From: Paulinella micropora
Lineage: Eukaryota > Cercozoa > Imbricatea > Euglyphida
Direction: 5' to 3'
Assembly (NCBI GenBank): GCA_009731375.1
Contig: BJOX01000107.1
Location: 450,196-514,195 of the forward strand
DNA length: 64,000 nucleotides
Shown here: piece after piece, positions 43,216 through 56,855 of the stretch
How the letters are laid out: every line of letters begins with the position of its first letter
How positions within the stretch are numbered: the first letter of the stretch is position 1
Notes under the pieces: model-generated
The model's input: only the letters and a program-made list of their open reading frames with translations
The model's database searches: none
What the model was told of the DNA's origin: nothing
Position numbers and translations under genes: made by a program

Positions 43216-43822
43216 ACATACATTACATTACATTACATTACGTTACATTACGTTACGTTACGTTACGTTACGTTGCGTTGCGTTGCGTTACATTGCATTG
43301 CATTGCATTGAATTGCATCGCATTACATTACATTACATTACACTACACTACACTACATTACATTACATTACATTACATTACATTACATTACATTACATAA
43401 CATAACATATACAAACATACAAACATACAAACACACACACACACAATACAAACATACAAACATACAAACACACACACACACACATACACACATACACACA
43501 TACACACATACACACATACACACACACACACATACACACATACACATACACATACACACACATACACACATACACACATACACACATACACACACATACA
43601 CACACATACACACACACACACATACACACACATACACACATACACACATACACACACACACACACATACACACATACACACATACACACATACACACATA
43701 CACACATACACACATACATACATACATACACACATACACACATACACACATACACACATACACACATACACACATGCACACATACACACATACATACATA
43801 CATACATACATACATACATACA

Positions 43823-43853
<31 letters not shown>

Positions 43854-43932
43854 GCATACATACATATACATACATACATACATACATACATACATACATA
43901 CATACACATACATACATACATACATACATACA

Positions 43933-43963
<31 letters not shown>

Positions 43964-44330
43964 GCATACATACATATGCATACATACATATGCATACATA
44001 CATACATACATGCATACATACATACATACATTTTGCGCTATCCAAAACAAACAGGTGGTACACATACATACATAAGATACACACATACATACATACATGC
44101 ATACATACATACATGCATACATACATACATACATACATACATAGATACATACATACTTCACAATACATTACATTACATTACATTACATTAAATTACATTA
44201 CAATACAATACATTACAGTACATTACAGTACAGTACAGTACAGTACAATACAGTACAGTACATTACAGTACAGTACATTAGATTGCATTGGATTGCATGG
44301 CCTTGCCTTTCATTACATTACATTACCTAC
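43216..44330. repeat. Graded (CATTA)n pentamer arrays and (CA)/(CATA) arrays
   Basis: Pentamers pass through CATTA, CGTTA, CGTTG, CATTG and back to CATTA (43216-43400). A similar CATTA/CAGTA block lies at 44160-44320. Confidence 0.9.
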
Positions 44331-44673
44331 CTACCTACCTACCTACCTACCTACCTACCTACATGACATACACAGCATACAAACTGACCACCCCCCTGTT
44401 CAATACATAGCATACAAACTGACCATTGCCTTGTCAAAGCAGCTCCTGTACCTACCTACCTACCTACCTACCTACCTACCTTTATGACATACACAGCATA
44501 CAAACTGACCATCGCCCTGTTCAATACATAGCATACAAACTGACCATCGCCCTGTTCAAGCAGCTCCTGTACCGACACGAAGCCCCCGCGCAAGCTCAAC
44601 TCCTCCAGAGACTGAATATTATATATATATATATACATATCTATGTGTTTTAGATATACATGTATAGATATAT

Positions 44674-44724
<51 letters not shown>

Positions 44725-44880
44725 CATACATATATATATATATAAAGTTTATTACTCCCAAATATCTCATCTTATATATATATGTATATATATATACATA
44801 CATACATATACATATATATATATATATAAAGTTTATTACTCCCAAATATCTCATCTTCGTGCCTTGTATTATGCATCAAA
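44331..44880. repeat. (ACCT) plus CATACAAACTGACC core units, and a TA-flanked 44-bp unit
   Basis: CATAGCATACAAACTGACCA-type cores occur at about 44376, 44408, 44490 and 44528. AAAGTTTATTACTCCCAAAT...ATCTCATCTT occurs at 44744 and 44829, each after TA repeats. Confidence 0.85.
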
Positions 44881-45122
44881 CTCCGTTAACCCCCCCCCCC
44901 CCCCCCCCCCCCCCCAAAAAAAAAGAAAAGAAAACGAACAAGGAAAAAGCCCCCCGCGACAATACATACATACATACATACATACATACATACATACATA
45001 CATACATACATAAAAACATACACACACATACATACATACATACATACATACATACATACATACATACATACATACATACATGATACATACATACATGATA
45101 CATACATACATACATGCATACA

Positions 45123-45153
<31 letters not shown>

Positions 45154-45313
45154 CATACATACATACATACATACATACATACATACATACATACATACGA
45201 ACATACATACATACATACATACGTACATACATACATACATACATACATACATACATACATACATACATACATACATACATACATACGTACACACACACAC
45301 ACACATACATACA

Positions 45314-45347
<34 letters not shown>

Positions 45348-45467
45348 CTTACTTACTTACCTTACTTACTTACTTTACTTACTTACCTACTTACCTACAT
45401 ACATACATACATACATACATACATACATACATACATACATACATGCATACATACATACATACATACA

Positions 45468-45498
<31 letters not shown>

Positions 45499-45705
45499 TA
45501 TACCTCCATGACAACATATGCATAGGCGCGCAGACGTACAACATACATACATACATACTTACACACTTACATATCATACATTCCATGACTTGAGGTCTCA
45601 GCCAATACAAACAAAAATAGCCTACTTATCTAAGTATATATATATATATATATTACATACATATATATATAGATATGTATATTATATATATATGTATATA
45701 TACAT

Positions 45706-45761
<56 letters not shown>

Positions 45762-45775
45762 TATACCTGCTTATC
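44881..45775. repeat. Poly(C), (CATA)n, (ACTT)n, (TA)n, (CT)n
   Basis: Poly(C) at 44890-44915, then a long CATA array to 45495 and smaller arrays. Confidence 0.95.
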
Positions 45776-45779
45776 TGCC

Positions 45780-46800
45780 TACCTACCTAATCCTATCTTT
45801 CGATCTACCTACCGTGGCTTCGCGCTGTGCCTATCTTTCTCTCTACATACCTGACTAACTACCTAACTACCGTTCCTTCGCAAAGTGCCTAACTACCTAA
45901 TACTATCTACATACCTGCCTATCTTTCTATCTACATACCGTTCCTTGCCTATCTTTCTATCTACATAACCATTCCTTGCCTATTATTTCTATCTACATAC
46001 TGTTTTTCTTTCTATCTACATACCATTCCTTGCCTATGTTTCTATCTACATACTGTTCCCTGCCTTTCTTTCTATCTACATACCGTTCCTTGCCTTTCTT
46101 ACTATCTACATACCGTCCCTTGCCTGTTATTTTTATCCAGATACCGTTTCTTGCCTATTATTATTTCTATCTAGATACCGTTCCTTGCCTATCTATCTAC
46201 ATACCATTCCTTGCCTATTATTTCTATCTACATACAGTTTTTCTTTCTATCTACATACCTTTCCTTGCCTATCTTTCTATCTACATACTGTTCCTTGACT
46301 ATTCTTTCTATGTACATACCGTCCCTCGCCTATTATTTCTATCTACATACCATTCCTTGCCTATCTATCTACATACTGTTCCCTGCCTTTCTTTCTATCT
46401 ACATGCCGTTTGCCTTTCTATCTACATACCTTACCTTTCTTTCTATCTACATACTGTTCCCAGCCTTTCTTTCTATCTACATACCGTTCCTTGCCTATTC
46501 TTTCTATCTTCATACCGTTCCTGTCCTATCCTTCTATCTCCTATTTCTATCTACATACACCGTTCCTGTCCTATCCTTCTATCTCCTATCTTTCTATCTA
46601 CATACCGTTCCTTGCCTATCCTTCTATCTCCTACCTTTCTATCTACATACCGTTCCTGTCCTATCCTTCTATCTTCTATCTTTCTATCTACATACCGTTC
46701 ATGTCCTATCCTTCTATCTCCTATCTTTCTATCTACATACCGTTCTTGTCCTATCCTTCTATCTCCTATCTTTCTATTAACATACCGTTCCTTCTCGAAG
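45780..46800. repeat. ~30-bp minisatellite (TATCTACATACCGTTCCTTG...)
   Basis: Some 25 diverged copies of TTTCTATCTACATACCGTTCCTTGCC-like units. Repeating YLSIYIPFLA-type translations are a by-product. Confidence 0.9.
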
Positions 46801-46879
46801 CGCGTCCATGATCAGACTCTTACCCACACGAGTCAAACCCTATCACATCATATATATATATATATATATATATACATAC

Positions 46880-46922
<43 letters not shown>

Positions 46923-46959
46923 ACTCGTGTGGGTAAGAGTCTGATCATGGACGCGCATA

Positions 46960-47021
<62 letters not shown>

Positions 47022-47123
47022 ATATATATATATATATATATATATAGATAGATAGATAGATAGATAGATAATATATGCGCATCCATGATCAGACTCTTAC
47101 CCACACGAGTCAAACCTTATCAC

Positions 47124-47167
<44 letters not shown>

Positions 47168-47212
47168 GCGCGTCCATGATCAGACTTACCCACCCGAGTC
47201 AACCACTATCAC

Positions 47213-47259
<47 letters not shown>

Positions 47260-47290
47260 CTCTTACCTACCCGAGTCAATCCCTATACAT
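46801..47290. repeat. CGCGTCCATGATCAGACTC units in both orientations with (AT)n and (GATA)n
   Basis: Direct copies at about 46799, 47078 and 47170 and an inverted copy at 46920-46958 flank AT and ATCT/GATA arrays. The whole can fold into large hairpins. Confidence 0.9.
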
Positions 47291-47296
47291 ACATAC

Positions 47297-47385
<89 letters not shown>

Positions 47386-47690
47386 CATACATATATATAT
47401 GTATGTATGTATGAATGTATGTATGTATGTATGTATGTATGTATTTCAAAAACACACACATACATATCAATATGTGTGTGACATGATGTTATACCGTTTT
47501 GTCGATGGCGAGTTTCTTCAGTTTTTGCTGCCCGCGCAACAGTTTGCAGATCACAGGGGCCGATGCATCGCCCAACGGGTTTCTATCACACAATAGTACG
47601 TATTTTGCGGCTAGCTATATGTAATTTCATCGGTAACCTGACCATATTTTGTGGAGGTGACGATAAAGAATGTAAGCATGTACGTATGTA
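47291..47690. other. (CA)/(TGTA) arrays and a short unique stretch
   Basis: 47470-47690 is non-repetitive and includes the inverted copy of the 39.88-kb unit. No gene seen. Confidence 0.5.
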
Positions 47691-47699
47691 ATTAATAAT

Positions 47700-48701
47700 C
47701 CTCCTTACTCCTCCTCCTCTTCTTCTTCTTCCTCCTCCTCTTCTTCCTCCCTCCTCCTCTTCTTCCTCCCTCCTCCTCTTCTTCCTCCCTCCTCTTCTTC
47801 CTCCCTCCTCCTCTTCTTCCTCCCTCCTCTTCTTCCTCCCCCTCTTCTTCCTCGCTCCTCCTCTTCTTCCTCCCTCCTCCTCTTCTTCCTCCCTCCTCCT
47901 CTTCTTCCTCGCTCCTCCTCTTCTTCCTCCCTCCTCCTCTTCTTCCTCCCTCCTCCTCTTCTTCCTCCCTCCTCTTCTTCCTCCCTCCTCCTCTTCTTCC
48001 TCCCTCCTCCTCTTCTTCCTCCCTCCTCCTCTTCTTCCTCCCTCCTCCTCTTCTTCCTCCCTCCTCCTCTTCTTCCTCCCTCCTCCTCTTCNNNNNNNNN
48101 NNNNNNNNNNNNNNNNNNNNNNNNNNNNNNNNNNNNNNNNNNNNNNNNNNNNNNNNNNNNNNNNNNNNNNNNNNNNNNNNNNNNNNNNNNNNNNNNNNNN
48201 NNNNNNNNNNNNNNNNNNNNNNNNNNNNNNNNNNNNNNNNNNNNNNNNNNNNNNNNNNNNNNNNNNNNNNNNNNNNNNNNNNNNNNNNNNNNNNNNNNNN
48301 NNNNNNNNNNNNNNNNNNNNNNNNNNNNNNNNNNNNNNNNNNNNNNNNNNNNNNNNNNNNNNNNNNNNNNNNNNNNNNNNNNNNNNNNNNNNNNNNNNNN
48401 NNNNNNNNNNNNNNNNNNNNNNNNNNNNNNNNNNNNNNNNNNNNNNNNNNNNNNNNNNNNNNNNNNNNNNNNNNNNNNNNNNNNNNNNNNNNNNNNNNNN
48501 NNNNNNNNNNNNNNNNNNNNNNNNNNNNNNNNNNNNNNNNNNNNNNNNNNNNNNNNNNNNNNNNNNNNNNNNNNNNNNNNNNNNNNNNNNNNNNNNNNNN
48601 NNNNNNNNNNNNNNNNNNNNNNNNNNNNNNNNCCCTCCCCCCCCCCCCCCCTCCTTCCTTCCTTCATCTTCTTTCTTTTCTTTTTCTTCTTTCTTCTTCC
48701 T

Positions 48702-48733
<32 letters not shown>

Positions 48734-49075
48734 CTCTTCTTCTTCTTCTTCTTCTTCTTCTTCTTCTTCTTCTTCTTCTTCTTCTTCTTCTTCTTCTTCT
48801 TCTTCTTCTTCTTCTTCTTCTTCTTCTTCTTCTTCTTCTCATCATCATCATCATTATTATTATTATTATTAGTATTATTAGTATTATTAGTGTTCTTATT
48901 CTTGTTCTTGTTCTGTTCTTGCTCTTGCTTTTTCTTGCTTCTTCTTGTTCTTGTTCTTCTTGTTCTTGTTCTTGTTCTTCTTGTTCTTGTTCTTGCTCTT
49001 CTTGTTCTTGTTCTTCCTGTTCTTGTTCTTGTTCTTCTGGTTCTTCTTGTTCTTCTTACCTGGACAAAATAACAG

Positions 49076-49117
<42 letters not shown>

Positions 49118-49212
49118 TACTACTACTACTAATAATAATAATAATAATAATACTAATACTAATAATAATAATGATTTATTATTATTATTATTATTACTAT
49201 TACTATTATTAC

Positions 49213-49284
<72 letters not shown>
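47700..49284. repeat. Pyrimidine minisatellite, 541-base gap, (TTC), (TTGTTC), (CTA), (ATT) arrays
   Basis: A 16-18-bp CTCCTCCTCTTCTTCC unit (47700-48091) enters an N gap (48092-48632). Then come TTC repeats, CTTGTT hexamers (48890-49060) and ATT repeats. Confidence 0.95.
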
Positions 49285-49536
49285 GGGTGGGGTTTCGAGG
49301 CAGCTCTAGCAACCGCGCTTGGTGTATGCACTTGCACATTCGGTGACGTCTTGCAAGAGGTTGCTGGGACTGCGGAATAACCTCGGCTTAGTGCAGTCTT
49401 GCCCTCAGGAGCTCCATCGGTGGCCCCGATCATCAGGCGAGAGACTGACACGGGGGGGTGGAGGACCTCGAACAAGGGTATTGGAGGCTTATGTCCGTTG
49501 AGGATATGCCATTAGCTGCATCAGTACGCCTCAGAT
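49285..49536 (+). repeat. Dispersed repeat R4, copy A (inverted relative to B and C)
   Basis: About 250 bp, GGGTGGGGTTTCGAGGCAGC to CAGTACGCCTCAGATATAG, bounded by ATT arrays on both sides. The near-identical reverse complement lies at 51789-52046. Retroposon-like, no conserved ORF. Confidence 0.9.
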
Positions 49537-49538
49537 AT

Positions 49539-49539
<1 letters not shown>

Positions 49540-49594
<55 letters not shown>

Positions 49595-49632
49595 CATTAT
49601 TATCATTATTATCATTATTATCATTATTATTA

Positions 49633-49684
<52 letters not shown>

Positions 49685-49690
49685 GGAGGG
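49540..49690. repeat. (ATT)n microsatellite
   Basis: ATT array with ATC variants. Confidence 0.95.
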
Positions 49691-49742
49691 GTGCACAGTA
49701 TGGCACCCCACGGGAAGAGGAGGTGGTTGGGCCTCTTCCCAC

Positions 49743-49920
49743 TGGTTTCGAGGCTATGTCGTTGTGTTGGCTCCGAGGCTATGTTGTTGTGTTGGTTCCG
49801 AAACTATGTTGTTATGTTGGTTCCGAGGCTCTGTCGTTGTGTGGGTTCCGAGGCTATGTCGATGTGGGTTCCGAGGCTATGTTGTTGTGTTGGTTCCGAG
49901 GCCATGTCGTTGTGTTGTTT
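49743..49920. repeat. ~27-bp minisatellite (GGTTCCGAGGCTATGTTGTTG)
   Basis: Six to seven tandem copies with small differences, after 50 bp of unique sequence. Confidence 0.9.
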
Positions 49921-50300
49921 TTTATAAGACATACACCACGTGGGATCAAAGGGGTATTTACATTCCGCGATCTAGGGGTGGTGACGGGTTTCGAGGCGTC
50001 CCAGATACTTACCACAAAACGTCCTCATGCGCTGGCAGACCGCATGAAATGTCTGCTACCCCTGTGAGTACCTCCATGCGGGACCTACCCAGTCTCGTGG
50101 AGCTCTCACGCGGGGAAGATCAATCATTTGTAGTTGATTTCCTGCAAGGTACCCGACACTGTGCGGGTAGTAGGGACTTCCTTTTGGGGCCTTCTATGCA
50201 GGATGGTTAGAGTCACTCTTCCCTCCCCAACATACTCACTGTAGTCCCTGTTGGGTCGAGGGATGGAGGCGCATGGCCCTCGGGCTCAGCCAGGACAGAT
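49921..50300. other. Non-repetitive stretch of ~380 bp
   Basis: No convincing frame or family; possibly the body of a longer retroposon to which R4 belongs. Confidence 0.4.
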
Positions 50301-50387
50301 CAATATATATTATTATTATTATTATATTATTATTATTATTATTATTTTCATTATTATTATTATTACTATTATTATTATTATTATTAT

Positions 50388-50443
<56 letters not shown>

Positions 50444-50512
50444 GTTATAGTAATAACAATAACAATAATAACAATAACAACAACAACAACAATAATGATA
50501 ATAATAATAATG

Positions 50513-50554
<42 letters not shown>

Positions 50555-50555
50555 T
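50301..50555. repeat. (ATT)n / (AAT)n microsatellite, reversing strand
   Basis: ATT repeats turn into AAT repeats at about 50390, forming a large imperfect palindrome. Confidence 0.9.
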
Positions 50556-50985
50556 GCTTCCTCGAAGGCATACTGATGCAGCTGATGGCACGATCCGTTT
50601 CCGGACACGAGCCTCCATGCCCTTGTTCGAGGTGCTCCATCCCCACCTAGTCAGTCTCTCGACTGATCATAGGGGCCACCGATGGAGCTCCTGAGGGCAA
50701 GACTACACTAAGCCGAGGTTATTCCGCAGTCCCAACAACCTCTTGCAAAACGTTGCCGCATGTGCAAGTGCGTATACCAAGCATGGTTGCTAGAACTACC
50801 TCAAAACCCCACCCATAACAATTTGGTATCCGCTGGGTCCACGGGCTATCAACCGGCATAGCGGAGTTTAAGATCTTCGACAGGCGCCCAACGACCCTCC
50901 TCCCCAGCATCATCCACCAAATGGTTTTGAGTTGGCATCACAGTTTAACGCCGTAAGGCCATTGGGCTGGAGCTCTGATAAACAA
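50556..50985 (-). repeat. Dispersed repeat R4, copy C (long form)
   Basis: A diverged copy of R4 extended by about 150 bp that is shared only with copy B (TCCGCTGGGTCC...CCATTGGGCTG). Confidence 0.85.
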
Positions 50986-51001
50986 GCGTGACTAAGTTTT
51001 T

Positions 51002-51011
51002 NNNNNNNNNN

Positions 51012-51048
<37 letters not shown>

Positions 51049-51220
51049 GTGCTTCTCTGTCAATGGCTGATGCAAATCTGCACATGCGCCTCCATCGTCT
51101 CACCCGTGAGGGGAGTACGAAGAATTGACGATAGGCTCTAATGACACCCCGCACGGGCAGTTCCAACACTTCCAGACGGACCGGTATGTTTAATGAAAAT
51201 ACTGGTGGCACCGACGGGAA

Positions 51221-51275
<55 letters not shown>

Positions 51276-51434
51276 GTAATAGTAATAGTAACAGTAATAC
51301 TAATAATAGTAATAGTAACAGTAATACGAATAATAGTAACAGTAACAGTAATACTAGTAATACTAGTCATAGTAATAGTAATAGTAATAGTAATAGTAAT
51401 AGTAATAGTAATAGTAATAGTAATAGTGATCATA

Positions 51435-51483
<49 letters not shown>

Positions 51484-51744
51484 TAATAGTGCGTGCTTCT
51501 CTGTCAATGGCTGATGCATTTCTGCACATGCGCCTCCATCGTCTCACCCGTGAGGGGAGTACNNNNNNNNNNNNNNNNNNNNNNNNNNNNNNNNNNNNNN
51601 NNNNNNNNNNNNNNNNNNNNNNNNNNNNNNNNNNNNNNNNNNNNNNNNNNNNNNNNNNNNNNNNNNNNNNNNNNNNNNNNNNNNNNNNNNNNNNNNNNNN
51701 NNNNNNNNNNNNTAATAATAATAATAATAATGATAATAATAATG

Positions 51745-51788
<44 letters not shown>
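51002..51788. repeat. (AAT)/(AGTAAT) arrays, two gaps, and a duplicated 70-bp segment
   Basis: GTGCTTCTCTGTCAATGGCTG...GAGGGGAGTAC occurs at about 51048-51118 and 51490-51562. Gaps lie at 51002-51011 and 51563-51712. Confidence 0.85.
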
Positions 51789-52194
51789 ATATCTGAGGCG
51801 TACTGATGCAGCTTATGGCATATCCTCAACGGACATAAGCCTCCAATACCCTTGTTCGAGGTCCTCCACCCCCCCGTGTCAGTCTCTCGCCTGATGATCG
51901 GGGCCACCGATGGAGCTCCTGAGGGCAAGACTGCACTAAGCCGAGGTTATTCCGCAGTCCCAGCAACCTCTTGCAAGACGTCACCGAATGTGCAAGTGCA
52001 TACACCAAGCGCGGTTGCTAGAGCTGCCTCGAAACCCCACCCATAACAATCTGGTGTCTGCTGGGTCCTGGGCTATCAACCAGCATATGCGGAGTTTAAG
52101 ATCTTTTACGCGCGCAACGACCCTCCTCCCCAGCATCTACCACCAAAGGGTTATGAGTTGGCGTCACAGTTTAACGCCTTGAGGCCATTGGGCT
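51789..52194 (-). repeat. Dispersed repeat R4, copy B (long form)
   Basis: Near-perfect inverted partner of copy A plus the long-form extension to CCATTGGGCTG, followed by AAT repeats. Confidence 0.9.
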
Positions 52195-52199
52195 GAATA

Positions 52200-52332
52200 A
52201 TAATAATAGTAATAATGTTATTTATGATTGATTATTTTGTATGCATCTATCTATCCATACCTTGACAAGATCAGCGTTTCAAGTTCACAACGGCCCTATG
52301 TAGATAGATGAGAGAGAGAGAGAGAGAGAGAG

Positions 52333-52366
<34 letters not shown>

Positions 52367-52395
52367 ACAGATGGATAGATAGATAGATAGATAGC

Positions 52396-52464
<69 letters not shown>

Positions 52465-52557
52465 GCGAGAGGAAGGAAGGAAGGTAGGTAGGTAGGTAGG
52501 TAGGTAGGTAGGTAGGTAGGTAAGGTAGGTAAGGTAGGTAAGGTAGATAAGATAGAT

Positions 52558-52608
<51 letters not shown>

Positions 52609-52773
52609 TAGACAGACAGACAGACAGGCAGACAGACAGGCAGACAGACAGACAGACAGACGGGCCAGGGCCTGGGCCAGGGCAGGACAGGACAGGACAG
52701 GACAGGGCAGGACAGGACAGGACAGGACAGGACGGACAGGCAGGCAGGCAGGCAGACAGACAGACAGACAGAC

Positions 52774-52839
<66 letters not shown>

Positions 52840-53242
52840 CTCGTGACTTCATATGGATACAGATATAGGTATGGTTATAGATAAATACAAACCTGAGACA
52901 GTCCCATCTCATCTCTTCTCTCCTCTCTTTTCTTCTCTTTCTTTACTCCCTCCTTCTTACAACCCCCCCCCCCCCCCCCCCCCTTTTTNNNNNNNNNNTT
53001 TATTTTGTTTGTTGTTGTAGTTGTAGCTGTTGTTCTTATTTGACTTATTCTCTTCTCTTCTTACTCCTCTTTCGTCCCCCTTCCGTCTGTCCTCTTACCA
53101 TATCATTTTCTTTTTCTTACCATACTTATCTTGTCTATCCTTATCTCACTTATCTCACTTATCTTACTTACTTACTAACTTTCTTACTAACTTACTTACT
53201 TCTTTACTTACTTACTTATCTCTTTCCTTACCTTTCCGATCT

Positions 53243-53293
<51 letters not shown>

Positions 53294-53700
53294 ACGTTCA
53301 GCAAGGCATAGACCAGAGCAAAGAGCCCCTGGCGTTTGATGTTACTNNNNNNNNNNNNNNNNNNNNNNNNNNNNNNNNNNNNNNNNNNNNNNNNNNNNNN
53401 NNCCCCCCTCTCTCTCTCTCTCTTGGAGTTTGTTATCGTTCATATAAATAACTTACTTACTTACTTACTTGCTTACTTACTACTTACTTACGTACACTTA
53501 CTCATCTCTTTTCTTGTCTATTCATAGTCTAACTCACTAACTTGAATATCTACCTTTCTACTAGATTAAATATCTCTCTACTAAGTTAAACATCTATTTC
53601 TCTTTTACCTACATCTACCTGTCTACTTGATAGAATATCTCTCTACTAAAGTTAAATATCTATTTCTCTTTTACCTTGAGCAACGCATAGACCAGAGCAA
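52200..53700. repeat. (GATA), (GGTA), (GACA), (GGACA), (ACTT), (CT) arrays with two gaps
   Basis: 52300-52840 is GATA/GGTA/GACA. A GACAGGACAGG block (52680-52740) is C/G-richer. Gaps at 52989-52998 and 53347-53402 adjoin poly(C). A TTCAGCAAGGCATAGACCAG...CCTGG segment (53297-53332) recurs at 53675-53712. Confidence 0.9.
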
Positions 53701-53734
53701 ATAGCCCCTGGAGACATGCGTAACAGACAGGACA

Positions 53735-54745
53735 CACATAACATACGTAACATGCATAACATGCATAACATGCATAACATGCATAACATAGCATGCATAA
53801 CATACGTAAAATGCATAACATACGTAAAATGCATAACATGCATAACATGCAATAACATGCATAACATACATGACTTGCATAACATACATAACATGCATAA
53901 CATACATAACATACATAACATACATAACATGCATATCATACATAACATACAGAACATACATAACATACATAACATGCATAACATACATAACATACATAAC
54001 ATACATAACATACATAACATACATACATGACATACACAAATACCACACATAACATAAATAACATACAAACATACATAACATACATAACATACATAACATA
54101 CATAGCATGCATAACATACATACATTACATAACATACATAACATACATAACATACATGACATACATGACATACATAACATACATAACATACGTAACATAC
54201 ATAACATACATAACATAAACATACATGACATACATGACATACATGACATACATGACATACATGACATACATGACATACATGACATACATAACATACATAA
54301 CATACATAACATGACATGACATACATAACATACATAACATACATAACATACATAACATTCATAACATTCATAACATTCATAACATACATAACATACATAA
54401 CACACATAACATACATGACATACATGACATACATGACATACATGACATACATAACATACATAACATACATAACATACATAACATGCATAGCATACATAGC
54501 ATACATAACATACATAACATACACAACATACATGACATACATAACATACATAAACATACATAACATAAGTAACATAGGCAACGTAGGTAACATACGTAAC
54601 ATTCGTAACATACATAACATAAATGACATACATAACATACATAAACATACATAAACATACGTAACATACGTAACATACGTAACATACATAACATACATAA
54701 CATACATAACATACATAACATACATAACATACATATAACATACCT
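53735..54745. repeat. 9-bp satellite (ATAACATAC)n, ~1 kb
   Basis: About 110 copies of CATAACATA/CATGACATA units. Because 9 is a multiple of 3 the array is open in several frames (THN-I or CYV repeats), which is not evidence of coding. Confidence 0.95.
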
Positions 54746-54811
54746 GGTGTTTGATGTTGTTATCGCTCAGATCAATCCCTTTCACCTATCCATACATACA
54801 TACATACATAC

Positions 54812-54843
<32 letters not shown>

Positions 54844-54860
54844 GGATACATGGATGGATG

Positions 54861-54908
<48 letters not shown>

Positions 54909-55500
54909 CATGCATACATGCATAATATACAAATGGCATATATACACACATACGTTACAGACGTTACATACATACATGCATACATGCATACGTACAACCT
55001 TGTCCACAGACTGACAGACATGTTAAACTAGTTGTACACACTTCATGATAGGTACATGCGTACATATATCACATACATACATAATCTACATACATACCAC
55101 ACACACACAACAAACGCACACACACACACACATACACACACACACACACACACAACACTTTACAAGCAAGGGCATAAAGCACATTCAAAAACTTCAATCT
55201 ATATAAAACACATTCAAAAACTTCAATCTCTATATATAAAAATAGTAGATTCCTATCTGATGAGTCTCCAGCAACATACTACACTGATACACTGATAGCG
55301 TAGCCCGCTTCACTTCCATAATTTAAATTTTTTATCATTTTTATTATTTTTATCATTTTTATTATTTTGTATCATTTGTATCATTTTTATTTTTATTATT
55401 TTGTCATGTTATTGTTTCATTACTCATTATCTTTGTTTGGGTATGTTTCTGTTTTTATTATGTTATTGTTTTATTATGTTGTTGTTCTTGATAACCTTGC
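54746..55500. repeat. (CATA), (GATA), (CA), (TTTTA) arrays and short unique stretches
   Basis: It includes a two-copy ACACATTCAAAAACTTCAATCT unit (55178, 55208). No gene seen. Confidence 0.85.
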
Positions 55501-55504
55501 CCTC

Positions 55505-55833
55505 AAAGCTGAGAATGGCAGCTAGTAAGCCTGCTTCCATGTCGTCGCAATTACATGCCTACACACACATCAATCACACACATATGAGTCAAACGTCTAT
55601 GATATTTATTAAATATTGTATATATATATATATATTGAGAATGGCAGCTAGTAAGCCTGCCTCCATGTCATCGCAATTACATGCCTACACACACATCAAT
55701 CACACACATATGAGTCAAACGCCTATGATATTTATTAAATAAGCCTGCTTCCATGTCATCGCAATTACATGCCTACACACACATTAATACAACAATACAC
55801 ACACGATGAGTCAAACGTCTATGATATTTATTA

Positions 55834-55865
<32 letters not shown>

Positions 55866-56378
55866 TGAGAATGGCAGTTAGTAACCCTGCCTCCATGTCA
55901 TCGCAATTACATGCCTACACACACAAATCAATTATACACATATGAGTCAAACGTCTATGATATTTATTAAATATTATATATATTTATAAATATATTGAGA
56001 ATGGCAGCCAGTAAGCCTGCTTCCATGTCATCGCCTTTACATGCCTACACACACATCGATACAACAATACACACACGATGAGTCAAACGTCTATGATATT
56101 TATAAATATTTTATATATATTTATATATATATTGAGAATGGCAGCTAGTAAGCCTGCCTCCATGTCATCGCAATTACATGCCTACACACACACACACACA
56201 TCAATTATACACATATGAGTCAAACGCCTATGATATTTATTAAATATTATATATATATATACATATATATGGAGAATGGCAGCTAGTAAGCATGTCATCG
56301 CAATTACACGCCTACACACACACACATCAATTATACACATATGAGTCAAACGTCTATGATACTTATTAAATATTATAT

Positions 56379-56412
<34 letters not shown>

Positions 56413-56539
56413 CATATTTAGAATGGCAGCCAGTAAGCCTGCTTCCATGTCATCGCAATCACACGCCTACACACACACATCAATCATACACGAGTCAAAC
56501 GTCTAGATATTTATCAAATATGATATATATACATATATC

Positions 56540-56585
<46 letters not shown>

Positions 56586-56760
56586 ATGGCAGCTAGTAAG
56601 CCTGCTTCCATGTCATCCCAATTACATGCCTACACACACATCAATACAACAATACACACACGATGAGTCAAACGTCTATGATATTTATTAAGTATTATAT
56701 ATATTGACATATGTATGGAGAATGGCAGCTAGTAAGCCTGCTTCCACACACATATGAGTA
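55505..56760. repeat. ~130-bp satellite with internal (TA)n, about ten copies
   Basis: GAGAATGGCAGCTAGTAAGC...CTATGATATTTATTAAATAT plus TA repeats recurs at about 55509, 55638, 55741 (short), 55866, 55998, 56134, 56271, 56418, 56582 and 56718. Cores are well conserved while the TA part varies from 10 to 40 bp. Confidence 0.95.
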
Positions 56761-56772
56761 TATATGTATATA

Positions 56773-56820
<48 letters not shown>

Positions 56821-56823
56821 ATG

Positions 56824-56855
<32 letters not shown>

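Noticed and set aside
45976-46923. 315-residue YLSIYIPFLAY-type membrane-like protein
   Set aside because: Translation of a 30-bp minisatellite. It is open because the period is a multiple of three, and the hydrophobicity is a by-product of pyrimidine-rich codons.
53735-54745. Long THN/CYV-repeat proteins on both strands
   Set aside because: Artefact of a 9-bp satellite, which keeps a frame open in multiples of three.
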